Source: Escallonia rubra (Eukaryota > Streptophyta > Magnoliopsida > Escalloniales > Escalloniaceae). From it: DNA of 64,000 nucleotides. Location of the stretch: the NCBI GenBank assembly GCA_033065855.1, contig JAVXUO010001361.1, forward strand, positions 1 to 64,000, given 5' to 3'. Below the pieces are notes generated by a model, which saw only the letters and a program-made list of their open reading frames with translations, was not told the DNA's origin and did no database searches. Position numbers and translations under genes: made by a program. The number at the start of each line of letters is the position of its first letter. Position 1 is the first letter of the stretch. Positions 12,661 through 22,669 of this stretch are shown in pieces.

Positions 12661-13104
12661 TGTTGCAGCTAAAAACTGGATCGGGAACCACACCAGAAAT
12701 CAGGCCTGCAAAAGAGAACACGGAGTGACCACCGAGTGGGGTTTCGGCGGGGGAACACTCCGATGCTTAAGTTAGAGATGGCTAACAATGTAGAACTCTG
12801 AGAAGTAATAAAGACACAATGTGTATGTGTGTGAGCTCGTCTTTACCTGAGGGGGCTTGACCCCTCTATATAGTGGTAACAAAAGGAGTCCTAGTAGGAC
12901 TGGGCTTTGATTAACTCTAATCAGAATCTCAATAGGATCCTAGAGGATCTCATATCAATCTTGGCTGATAGAGTCAGAGTTTCTTTAGGACTTTGTCCGG
13001 TGATTGATATGGTAAGTGCCATATCAGTAATGAGCCAGTATGGGTTACGTATCATAACTGCCACGTGTCGTATGTAAATTAGAGGGGTATTTTTAGCTAT
13101 ATCA
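12661..13104 (-). repeat. 3' LTR of the Tat element
   Basis: 444 bp, starting TGTTGCAGCTAAAAACTG and ending TTTTTAGCTATATCA on the plus strand. It is recognisably related to the two LTRs at 51162-51610 and 55512-55960: it shares 'atcgggaaccaca', 'ccgatgct', 'gccacgtgtc' and 'gtatttttagc'. On the minus strand it is preceded by a polypurine tract (AAAAGTAGGGGGCATA), as expected for a 3' LTR. The partner LTR is absent. Confidence 0.75.
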
Positions 13105-13229
13105 TATGCCCCCTACTTTTACCAGCGTTAATGAAGCGGGTGGAAGCACACTTTTTCCACTGGTGATAGCGATATATGCCCAAAAACATAATTGAATCTG
13201 TTTGTCTGACATTTTAAATATTCAATGAG

Positions 13230-13965
13230 TGCTTTGCTAGGACAAGGTTCTGTTCGGACACGGTTCTACTAGGGCATAATTATGTTTGGGCAGAAATCGG
13301 TTTGGACGGGATTCTGCTCGGGCATGAATCTGTTCGGATATAGTTCTGTTCAGACGGGATTCTGCTCGGGCACAAATCTATTCTGCCAATATCACTCTGC
13401 TTGGGCAGAGTGTTCGGACGGAATTCTGCGCGGGCAGAATTCTGCTCGGGAACGATTCTGTTCGGCCAAAGTCACTCTCCTCGGGCAGAGTGTTCGGGCG
13501 GAATTCTGTTCAGACATAATCTGTTCGAACAAGATCACTCTGCTCGGGCAGAGTGTTCGGACGGAATTCTGCTCGGCCAAGGTCACTCTGCTCAGGAGAG
13601 TGTTCGGACGTGATTCTGTTCGAGCAGAATGCTGTTCGGCCTAGGTGATTCTGCTCAGGCAGAGTGTTCGGACGTGATTCTGCTCGGACAGAATTCTGTT
13701 CGGCCACAGTCACTCTGCTCGGGCAGAGTGTTCGAACGGGAGTCTGCTCGGGCAGGATTCTGTTCAGCCACGGTCACTCTGCTCGGGCAGAGTGTTCAGA
13801 GGTGATTCTGCTCGGGCAGAATTCTGTTCGGTCAAGGTCACTCTACTCGGGCAGAGTGTTCGGACGAGATTCTGCTCGGGCAGAATTCTGTTCAGCCACA
13901 GTCACTCTGCTCGGGCAGAGTGTTCTGGCGTGATTCTGCTAGGGCAGAATTCTATTCGGCCAAGG
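13230..13965. repeat. 64-bp tandem array of TCGG-loop hairpins
   Basis: About nine to eleven copies. The last four start at 13711, 13775, 13839 and 13903, giving an exact 64-bp period. Most units hold a perfect or near-perfect hairpin CACTCTGC-TCGG-GCAGAGTG and a second one built from GAATTCTGC / GCAGAATTC with the same kind of loop. The array lies between the 3' LTR and the start of the antisense ORF, so it could be 3' leader sequence of the element or upstream control sequence of the antisense gene. The open frames across it are artefacts of the repeat. Confidence 0.85.
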
Positions 13966-14262
13966 TCTTGGTTCCTTCCACGTGTCTCATTCTCCATTAA
14001 TGCATTTGAGCGGGAATTTTTGAAATTTTCAAACTTCTCTTTGCTTGGCTTCTGACATGTGTGTGGGGGGGGGGGGGAGACGAACCGTTGGGTTCCCTAA
14101 GTGACAGTTACTTGGAGTTTCTCTACAATAGGAGTCTTTCACTTCATCTTTTCCTCACTCGAATCATTTGGAAGCATACTACTTTTCAAGTTAGTCTTTT
14201 TTCATCTTCTCTTTCTGTTCAGCACTTTAAATTTTTCGTAGTTTCCTAGTTTAATAGAAAAC

Positions 14263-17200
14263 ATGTCCGAAACTTCAGCGTCTGTTTCCTCGTCCTAAGA
14301 GAATATTTATATAAGTAGTTCATCTTCAAGTTCGAAACGAGTTCCAACTTCAGGAAGTGAAGTTGGAACCTCAAATCCACAACTTCCACCACCTTCGACT
14401 TCCCAACCATTACTACCTTCATCCTCTTAACCTCCACAACCCTCCATTTCTCAGCCTTCGTATTCTTTGTCTGGAAAAAAAGCCTTAGGAGATGTGAAGG
14501 ATCAAGCCGAGGATAAGGCTAATCCCAAGCCTTGGTATGCTGCCGATGAGAAGTCAGGCAAGATGTCCACTGAAGATTTGTTGGAGTTAATTCGGGAGTA
14601 TCCACTTCCCAAAGGTTGGTATGCTCGTCTTCCTGGTTTGCAAGAACTAGCTAATTACGGCACAAAGTTTGAGACTGAGATTTATGAAGAGCAGGTGAAG
14701 TCTGGGTATAGGCTTCCTCTTCACCCTTTTGCTCTTCGTTTCTTTGAGCATTATCGCATGGTTCCCGGGAAGCTTGTTCCAAATGGTTGGATGAAGCTTG
14801 CTGGTCTTATATATTTGGTTCAGACTTCAGGCTACAAACTAGATGCAACAGATTTTATGAGAGTGTTCTTTGAAATATGTTTCGTCAAAGGAGTCGCTAA
14901 CTGCCTGGGATGGTATTACATTCATAGTAGGCAACGACTTCTGAATGGAGGCCCGAAGTCAAATAAAGGTTGGCATTCCAGATACTTCTTCGTTGGCCGC
15001 CTGGACAAGGGGGAACTTTTGTTTGATAAAGTTTGGAATCCTTATTGTAAGGATTTCGAGAATCCCGGCGAGCCCACTCCCAACAATCTCACTAAGCACA
15101 TTCTTAGTCATATTAAACTTCGAGGCGGTCTTTCTATTGATGAGCCTTTTTCGGATGAGCAATTGGAGTGGGCGAAGATCATTCCTCCAAAGCCCATTCC
15201 AGCTGGTCTTTTGATTCCTCATCCTCCTCCTGCTATTCATAGCGTGTTGTCTGCTGAGACCGTTCCTCTAGGTGTGCTTTATGGAAGTCATTGATTTTAA
15301 TTTGATTTCCATGTTTATTCCAGTATTGATTTCTTTCTTCATTGCAGAAATGGCTAGCGGAAGTGGAAAATCGCCACAGAGAGGCTTTCTTGGCGTTCTC
15401 CAGAAAGCCAAGGGGAAGCGAAAAGAGAAGCAGCCAAGTGTGGAGTTGCCCCTACTCCTAAGAAGACTAGAGTCACTTATCCAGAACGTTCTCCGCGGAT
15501 CCTGGATCAAGTGTCCATTGATGATGATCCCATCTTTCGACCAAGATTGACACTTAGCGCGTGATGACCTTGGGATGCCAGATAGCCAGGTCTCGGAGCA
15601 GCATCTTTTACATGGAATTCTTCCTCGAGATAAAGAGGTCTTCCAGAATCAGACACACGAGACATTTGCCTGCTCCTTCGCCCAGGCCGTGTATATGGTA
15701 ACATCATTTGTCCTCACTAGGTTTCTGTTTTGTTTTCAACTTCTATTTAGCTGATTGTTTCAATCTTCATTCCAGATGTATGCTAGCGGGTCTGAAATAC
15801 TTTCTCGCTTTGAGATGGCGAGGCAGGTGGCAGCGGAGTAGGGATGGCAATTTAAATCCGATCCGGGGATATCCGCCCCGCCCCCCCGTTAGGAGTGGGT
15901 TTTTTAATTTTGATCGGGTTATGGGGCCGGTATGGTATTTATATTAGTAACCCGCAGCGGGTACGGGTCGGGTTTGGTATTCTGTCTAATCCGCCCCGTA
16001 TCCGACTCGTACCCGCCCCGGTTTAATATAATCATAACCCTAAATTAGATGCAATCACAGCCGTTCATTGGATCGTGTATATATCTTCACAAATCTGAAA
16101 ACCTACCACACTTTCCTTTTCTCTATTCTTCTCTCTTCTCTCAGAATCTCTTCAGCCTGCCGCCCCTCTTCTCTACCCCACACTGTCACTTCCCCACAGC
16201 CACAAACCTCCTCCGCCTCACCATTACCGCCCCCATGGCACAAACCACCTCTTCTCATCCACCGTCCGCTGCCACCAATCTTAAGAGTTCGGGTGAAGAC
16301 TAGTTACTGTTGAGAGGTGAAATTTGAAGAAGAATAGAAAGCGCTAATATGAGGAGTAGGAAAGAAGGAAAGATAAGAGAGATAACGGAATAAGAAAATG
16401 CAATGTCCTTTATAGGAATTGAGAGTAGTTGGCTAGCAATCTCAAGCACCTCTGCTCCTTTTGATCTATCTTGCTATGTGAAGGGAACAATGTATGCAAT
16501 AAGAAAACAAGCCTCAGTGATGGGTCAGTATAGATGGTGCCAATTTTCTGTGGTGAATATGGTAGCTTGTATATATAGGTTAATAACTATTTGTTAGATG
16601 CTGAAATGATTTGTTCTCTGTAATAGTATATGGACACCTCTATCTCAACTATTGGATCAAAGCCATTTTTCTCTTCCCCCTAAAGTCGATCACTGATCTC
16701 AAGCCTCAATCACCGATCTCAAATCTTAGATCAAAGAAAGAAAAACTAAAAATTTACCCATTTATTTAATTTTTGATGGTGTGATCTATTATGTTCTATT
16801 TTGGGATTTATGGACATTTACTTAGTTTTTTTCCTATTTTATTTGTTGTAATGCAGATTAATTTTGCAATTTCAGTACATATACAGTTTTGAAATAGCGG
16901 GGCAGGTCGGATTTTATAGTAGCCCGCCGGATCGGGTATGGTATTCCCAACTCTTGATCCGATGGCGGGGCGGGGCAGGGTGGAGTTATGCACAAGGACA
17001 ACCGGGGCGGGTACGGATTTCATAAGATCCGCACCCGACCCGCCCCATTGCCATTCCTACAGCGGAGGAGGCTCAGCAGAAGTGGAAAGCTTTTAAGGAG
17101 GCACAAGAGGCTACTCATCGTACTGAAGAGCTGAGCAAGCAAGATGAGGATCATCTTGCTCAGATTGCGACTCTGGAGAAGAAGCTGGAGCGAGTAAAAA

Positions 17201-17502
17201 GGAGGGCAACAGAAGAGGTGACCAAAGCTTGAGACCAAGGCATCCACGACTTCTTGGATGGAAACGCTGGGGAAGAATGGCTGAAGAAGCGGACAGAAGA
17301 TGGCCTTGAGATTTATGAGCTAGGCTTTGTGAAGGCCAAGGAGATGTTTGCCGAGCACTTTCCTAACATCCCCTTGGATGATTTCGTTCTGCCTGCAGTA
17401 GTGTCTCCATCTAGGGAGACTGCTATGCCTTCGGAGGCAGGGGATGCTGCAGCTTCTCACCTTCTAGGGGAAGGTCCTTCTGGCGATGCCCCCGGGCCTT
17501 AG
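14263..17502 (+). pseudogene. Antisense ORF of the Tat element (putative gypsy-type transposon domain, broken)
   Basis: The gene runs opposite to gag-pol. Exon 1 is about 14263-15271, starting MSETSAS. It holds a Ser/Pro-rich leader with two in-frame stops and then a 275-codon open block from 14467 with motifs YPLPKGWYARLP, LPLHPFALRFFEHY and GWHSRYFFV. These match the plant family annotated as putative gypsy-type transposon or transposase (PF04195). A GT-AG intron (15272-15347) leads to exon 2 (15348-15697), starting EMASGSGKSP and carrying a frameshift near 15440. A second intron (15698-15775) leads to exon 3, starting MYASGSE, interrupted by the hAT insertion at 15839-17059. It resumes at 17060 with a Glu/Lys-rich coiled-coil stretch, one in-frame TGA and a C-terminus ending DAPGP. 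Protein function is unknown; comparable antisense genes occur in other Tat elements. Exon limits are by consensus and frame only. Confidence 0.65.
15839..17059. mobile_element. Non-autonomous hAT element with 8-bp TSD
   Basis: The ends are TAGGGATGGCAAT and, reverse-complemented, TAGGAATGGCAAT. It is flanked by a perfect 8-bp duplication CAGCGGAG (15831-15838 and 17060-17067). Both subterminal regions are GC-rich with repeated 'gcgggt / acccgc' motifs, typical of hAT subtermini. The 1221-bp interior encodes no transposase. It interrupts exon 3 of the antisense ORF, whose frame resumes after it. Confidence 0.9.
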
Positions 17503-17859
17503 ATTTTAGCCTTTGTAACTAGGCTTTTTATTTTGTTCAGACAGAGAATTTTGATGCATTTTCAAGGGCTTATTGTAAAACTCTATCTTTTATTTCATGC
17601 TATTTTGCTTTACTATGTGTCTCGTGGTTTGTGTTTACCATTCACACAGTATTATTTATTTTTTCTTTGACTCAAATCCTTTATTCATCACTTAAAGAGT
17701 TGGCAAAAAAGTCGAGCACCCTCACTCGACCTAAACTTCGAAGAAGCAAAAGCTTTGGTGGAGTGATGGTGCCCCCATTAACTTTTGTTTCTTCGCGGAC
17801 TTAGATCTGCAGATAATCCGTTTGCCCTACTCTTGTATTTTAATAAAACCCAAGAGTTG

Positions 17860-18155
17860 TATACTTTGTTCGGACATAGTGTTCAACCATCACTCTGTTT
17901 TGTCTAAGTTGATCACTCTGTTCGGGCAGAGTGTTCGGACAGAATGTTTTGGCTGGGTTGATCACTATATTCGGGTAGAGTCTTCGGTCATCACTCTGTT
18001 CGGACAGAATGTTTTGGCTGGGTTGATCACTCCGTTCGGGTAGAGTGTTCGGCCATCACTCTGTTCGGACATAATGTTTTGGCTAAGTTGATCACTCTGT
18101 TCGGGCAGAGTGTTCGACCATCACTCTGTTCGGACATAATATTTTGGCTAAGTTT
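17860..18155. repeat. Second hairpin-type tandem array
   Basis: About four copies of a roughly 70-bp unit containing 'cactctgttcgggcagagtg' (hairpin with TTCGG loop) and 'ctctgttcggacataatg'. It shares the TTCGG-GCAGAGTGTTCGG core with the array at 13230-13965. It lies just past the end of the antisense ORF and before the integrase region, so the antisense gene is bracketed by the two arrays. Confidence 0.75.
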
Positions 18156-18369
18156 ACATTACAACAATGCTGAGAAAAATAAATTTATTGCTCGAGCAAA
18201 AGATAAAGCTTACATTGGATTTCTTAACAACCCATTTATTCGAAAAAATCTGCTAAAGGCTGTTTCTAAAATTTTCGGATTTTGATAAGGTCTGGGCCCC
18301 TTATCCCCCCCAAAAAAAGAAATGTCTTGGCTCGGACCAAGACCGTACTGCTAATACCTACGCAAGTTC

Positions 18370-19075
18370 TCAACATTCCAAGTACGAGGGATGGATTCTC
18401 CCGAAAGTGTTCCCAGTGCGTAGGCGCTCGGTTTGAGCACCTTTACAACAAGGTAGGGTCCTTTCCCAATTTGGAGATAACTTTCCCGTTGCTGCCTTTG
18501 GATCGGAGACTTCTAATTTGTGAAGGACTAAATCTCCCTCGTTAAACTGCTTGGATCGGACTCTCTGGTTGTAATAGAGTGCGACTCGTTGTTTTATGAC
18601 AACGGATAGTTCATGGGCTTGAGTTTGAGTTTCTTCTACCAAATCAAGATTTGCTCGGAGTCCAACTTCGTTGTTTAATTCGTTGAAATGTAAGGCCCGT
18701 ACTGTTGGAACTCCTATCTCAACTGGCAACATTGCTTCCGTTCCATAGCAGAGTAAGAAAGGCGTTTCCCCAATGACCAAATGTGGAGTTGTTCGATAGG
18801 CCCACAACACTTTGGGGAGTTCGTCCACGCATGCGCCTTTAGCTTCATCTAGCTTCTTCTTCAACCCTTGTAAGATGCTTCGATTCATGTTTTCAGTCTG
18901 ACCATTGGATTGTGGATGAGCTATAGAAGTGAATCTCAAATCGATTGAAAGATTCGTACAAAAGGTTCAAAAATTGTTATTATCAAACTGTTTTCTGTTA
19001 TCAACGACCAAAGCTCTTGGTGCTCCAAAATGGCAGACGACATTTTTCCAAAAGAAATCTTCACACTTAGCTGAA
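18370..19075 (-). pseudogene. Gypsy integrase fragment (core and C-terminal part)
   Basis: In the intact element this region encodes the DDE integrase that inserts the cDNA copy. Visible motifs are HPQSNGQTENMN (with the catalytic Glu of the DDE triad), LWAYRTTPH, ETPFLLCYGTEA and a C-terminal HKL...GKLSPNWE block. Upstream, in another frame, KCEDFFWK and VDNRKQFD of the integrase core are visible at about 18960-19070. The N-terminal zinc-binding part is missing because of a deletion that joins integrase directly to the second RNase H near 19075. Frameshifts are present. Confidence 0.75.
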
Positions 19076-19147
19076 GTAATGGTTGCCAGAGATGATTGAC
19101 CACCAGTTGGGAATCACTATAAACTGATAGTGAGTCCACCTTTAAGG

Positions 19148-21047
19148 TGTAACGCCCCAACTTAAGGTTATCTCAACCCGCCTGGAGCATTACGACACAT
19201 CAGGTAATCACATCATACTGATAATACAACTCATTCTAACTCACTTGGTAATCAAACCATATTATACAAAATTAAAGAGTTTACTATTACAAAACACACC
19301 TAGTAAGCTCTCTGCCAGATCTCAAAGTTGACATACTGTACTACGTAAGTACAACTTAATTCACAAATGTACAAGTGACCCCTTGCCCGTCTTCTCACCG
19401 TGCCTCACACCTTCTCCTTGCCTTTCGAGGGACCGGCTCCTTGATCTAAAATGTTATTATGGTAAAAAAAACCCGTCAGACCACTAGCTTAATAAGATAA
19501 TAAAAAACATTTAATGTAACTTTCAACGCAAGAATACTGATAATGCATGCTATTGCAATTCAATCACATTACGCAGTTCTACATGTGCACATAACACATA
19601 TCAAATGTTCACACTTAGTTGAGCATTACAAGAGTTTACCATTCCCGAATTCAATCCCATCAATAGACCACCCTTATGTCACCACACCCGGGGTATAAGA
19701 TCACAACCCTTGCCTCGACCAAAGGCAAAGTAACCGAAAACAATTGAATACCGATACTGCCTCGGGTAGCAGTCGGAGATACAACTGTTCGGCTCATACG
19801 GTGCACCGCTACTCAAACATAATCAAATCAACCCCCAATCATTTGAATGTGGTGGCATAATAATCATCAACAATATATCAACCATCCCTTACAATGAAAG
19901 TATGTAGCATCCTCTTCATAACATCTTGAACATGTAACATAATCATTTATATTCCGCAATTGAGCTTCAATTATAGAACTTAACAAACATGTCCAAAACC
20001 ATATTCTAACAATGTCTAATACATAATTTCATAATTCACACATACCATAACCTATTTCACGTCTTCCATAACCTCTAATATGTTAAACATGAATAGATTC
20101 ACTTATTAACAAGTATTTAAAAGTTTGACAAAGAATTCATACTAAAAGAGTTACGCTAACATAGCATATATCCATATTCATGTCTTAAAAGCCTATTAAA
20201 AAGCTTTAACTATCTTACCTTAAAGAAGAGATGAAAGACCCAATTTTTAGATTTGAAACACCTTCAAAATACTCCTCAAAACACGTTCAAAACACTGTTT
20301 GAAGCTCATAGAAACTTTCCAAATCAACTGCTTAAGGTTCCCTTTAAAAAGCAAGCCTTAATTCTAGATTTTGGGAGGTTTTTGGTTGCTTTTCTTGCAC
20401 TTTTCTCTAAAAAACGAGGTAAGAGAATTTAAGCATGTCAATTGGGTCTTTTATATCAAATTAGGAGCAAGTAGGAGGTGTCAAGTGGAGTGAAGAGGTG
20501 GAAAAGTCAAGCACGACGAGGCTTTAAGCACGAGGTGGCAAGACACAGTTGTGCCACCTAGCAAGCATGACAAGGCTAAGCAAAGCGTGAGGTGACAAGA
20601 CACGGTTGTGCCACCTAGTAAGCACGACAATGCTAACCAAAGTACGACAAGGCTCGAAGCACGACGTGTCACAATGCTAGGTTGACACGTCACAAGCATG
20701 AGGTGGCACAATTCTTTGCAAAAAGCAAAACAATTCACAGGCAATCCAGTCAACAACCGGTTACTCCCAGCAGAAGGTTTCACCATTCTTCGTTTCCAAC
20801 TCTTCTAAAAATATTTTTGGTCATCCCAAGTGATCATTTAAAGTTTCTAAACATCAAATACTATTTTCCATTTCTAGCACTTCGTTCACCTTCTTAGAAA
20901 ATTTACTCAATTCAAGGTGACTAACATTTAAACATACATTCAAATATGCCATCATGCATAGTTCATCATAACCATTTTCTCATAAAGTGGTTTATCTAAT
21001 CATACTTAAATATGAAATCAAAGCATATAAAATGTTGGGTTCTCACA
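19148..21047. repeat. Solo LTR with 5-bp TSD
   Basis: A 1900-bp insertion with retroviral-type ends, TGTAACGCCC to GGGTTCTCACA, flanked by a perfect 5-bp duplication TAAGG (19143-19147 and 21048-21052). It has no coding content, so it is a solo LTR or a very short LTR element. It splits the second RNase H of the Tat element; with the insert and one TSD removed, the reading frame runs on uninterrupted. A degenerate tandem repeat of about 57 bp with the inverted pair 'aggtggcaagacac / gtgccacct' sits at 20515-20690. Confidence 0.85.
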
Positions 21048-21052
21048 TAAGG

Positions 21053-22669
21053 CATGTGCCAGCCTTATCCCTACGAGAAGAGGCTCATATTCTGCTTCGT
21101 TATTTGAGGCTTGAAATCTAAAGCGAAGTGCATACTCAATAGTAAAACCTTCTGGACTTATAAGAATAATTCCAGCTCCGCTACTGCCAATAGCTGAAGA
21201 ACCATTTACGTAAAGATTCCAAGGGTCTGTAACATCAGAAATTACCAACTGAGGGGGTCTTCAGGTAATGTACACTCGACAATAAAGTCTCCTAGGGCTT
21301 GAGCTTTAATTGTAGTGCGAGGTTTATACTGGATATCGAATTCCCCTAACTCGACGGACCAATTGACTAATCTTCCTGATGCCTCGGGGCTCAGTAGAAC
21401 CTTTCTGAGTGGCTGGTCTGTCAGTACGATAATGGTATGAGACTGGAAGTATGGTCGAAGACACCTAGCTGATATGATAAGGGCTAGTGCGATCTTGTCA
21501 ATCTTCGGATATCTTATCTCTACGTCTTGTAAGACTTTGCTGATGTAATAGATGGGTTTCTGGACTCCATCCTCCTCTCTGACTAAAACAGAGCTAACTG
21601 CGACTTCGGTGACCGAAGGGTATAGAAATAAGTCTTCACAGAAAAATGGTTTTGAAAGTAAGGGCGAAGAACTCAAGTACATTTTGAGTTCTTCGAACGA
21701 TTCCTGACAATCGTCTGTCCAAATGAAATTTTTTGCTTCTCTGATGGCTTTGAAGAATGGTAAGCATCGTTCAGCTGATCGAGTCGTGAACCTTCCCAAG
21801 GTTGCGACCCTTCCTGTTAACTCTTATACTTGTTTGATTGTTTTTGGGGACGTCATGGTTTGAATGGCCTTGATCTTTTCCGGGTTCGCCTCAATTCCTC
21901 GTTGAGAAACTATAAACCCCAAAAATTTCTTTGATGTGACTCCGAAAGCGCATTTGAGTGGATTCAGTTTCATTTTATACTTTCGAAGGATGTCGAAAGT
22001 TTCCTTCAAGTCTTTGACATGAAATTCAGACTCTATGCTTTTGATGAGCATATCGTCAACATAGACTTCCATGTTCTTTCCGATCAAGTCTCGAAAGATT
22101 ATGTTCACCAGGCGTTGGTAAGTTACCCCGGCGTTCTTGAGTCCACAGGGCATTACTTAATAGCAGTATAACCCTCTCTCCGTGATGAACAAAGTTTTGG
22201 AGACATCGTCCTCGTGCATCATAATCTGGTTATAACCAGAATATGCATCCATGAAACTAAGTAGTTCATGGCCTAAAGTAGCGTCGATAAGAAGATCTAT
22301 CCTTGGGAGCGGGTAGCTATCCTTCGGGCATGCTTTGTTGAGATATGTGTAATCGATACCTATTCGCCATCTGTCGCCTGACTTAGGAACCATGACAACG
22401 TTGGCGATCCAATCTGGGTAGTAGATCTCTTCAATGAAGTTGGCAGTTAGAAGTTTATCTACCTCTTCTTCAATTTTCTTTTGCCTTTCTCGCGCAAAGG
22501 TCCTCTTCTTTTGCTTAACATGTTTTTTGGATGGATCAACATTTAGTCTATGGGTAATGAGTTCGGGATCTATTCTAAGCATGTCTGCGGCTGTCCACGC
22601 AAATATATCCGCATAGGTCCTCAATAGGTTCACCAGCTCGAGCTTGGTGTCTTCCTTAAGATTCAAACC
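21053..22669 (-). pseudogene. Gypsy reverse transcriptase, RNase H and start of second RNase H
   Basis: Minus-strand order: reverse transcriptase from about 22666 (YADIFAWTAADM, VVMVPKSGDRWR, FMDAYSGYNQI), a stop at 22157-22159, then MPCGLKNAGVTYQRLVN and the catalytic YVDDML box. Another stop at 21824-21826 is followed by the RNase H connection (GRFTTRSAERCLPFF) and RNase H (PIYYISKVL, LTDQPLRKVL). From 21248 comes a second RNase H of archaeal type, marking the Tat lineage. Its first catalytic motif reads YVNGSS where YVDGSS is expected, an Asp-to-Asn change. The solo LTR at 19148-21047 cuts this domain. The remainder (VYSDSQLVVNH) lies at about 19080-19147. Confidence 0.85.

Noticed and set aside
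13230..13965. CRISPR-like appearance of regularly spaced repeats
   Set aside because: This is plant nuclear DNA inside a retrotransposon; the units are contiguous 64-bp tandem repeats without unique spacers, and no Cas genes are present.
14467..15294. A 275-codon frame taken as a host gene
   Set aside because: It lies inside the Tat element, antisense to gag-pol, starts with TTG in that frame, and carries the putative gypsy-type transposon domain; upstream in-frame sequence has stops.
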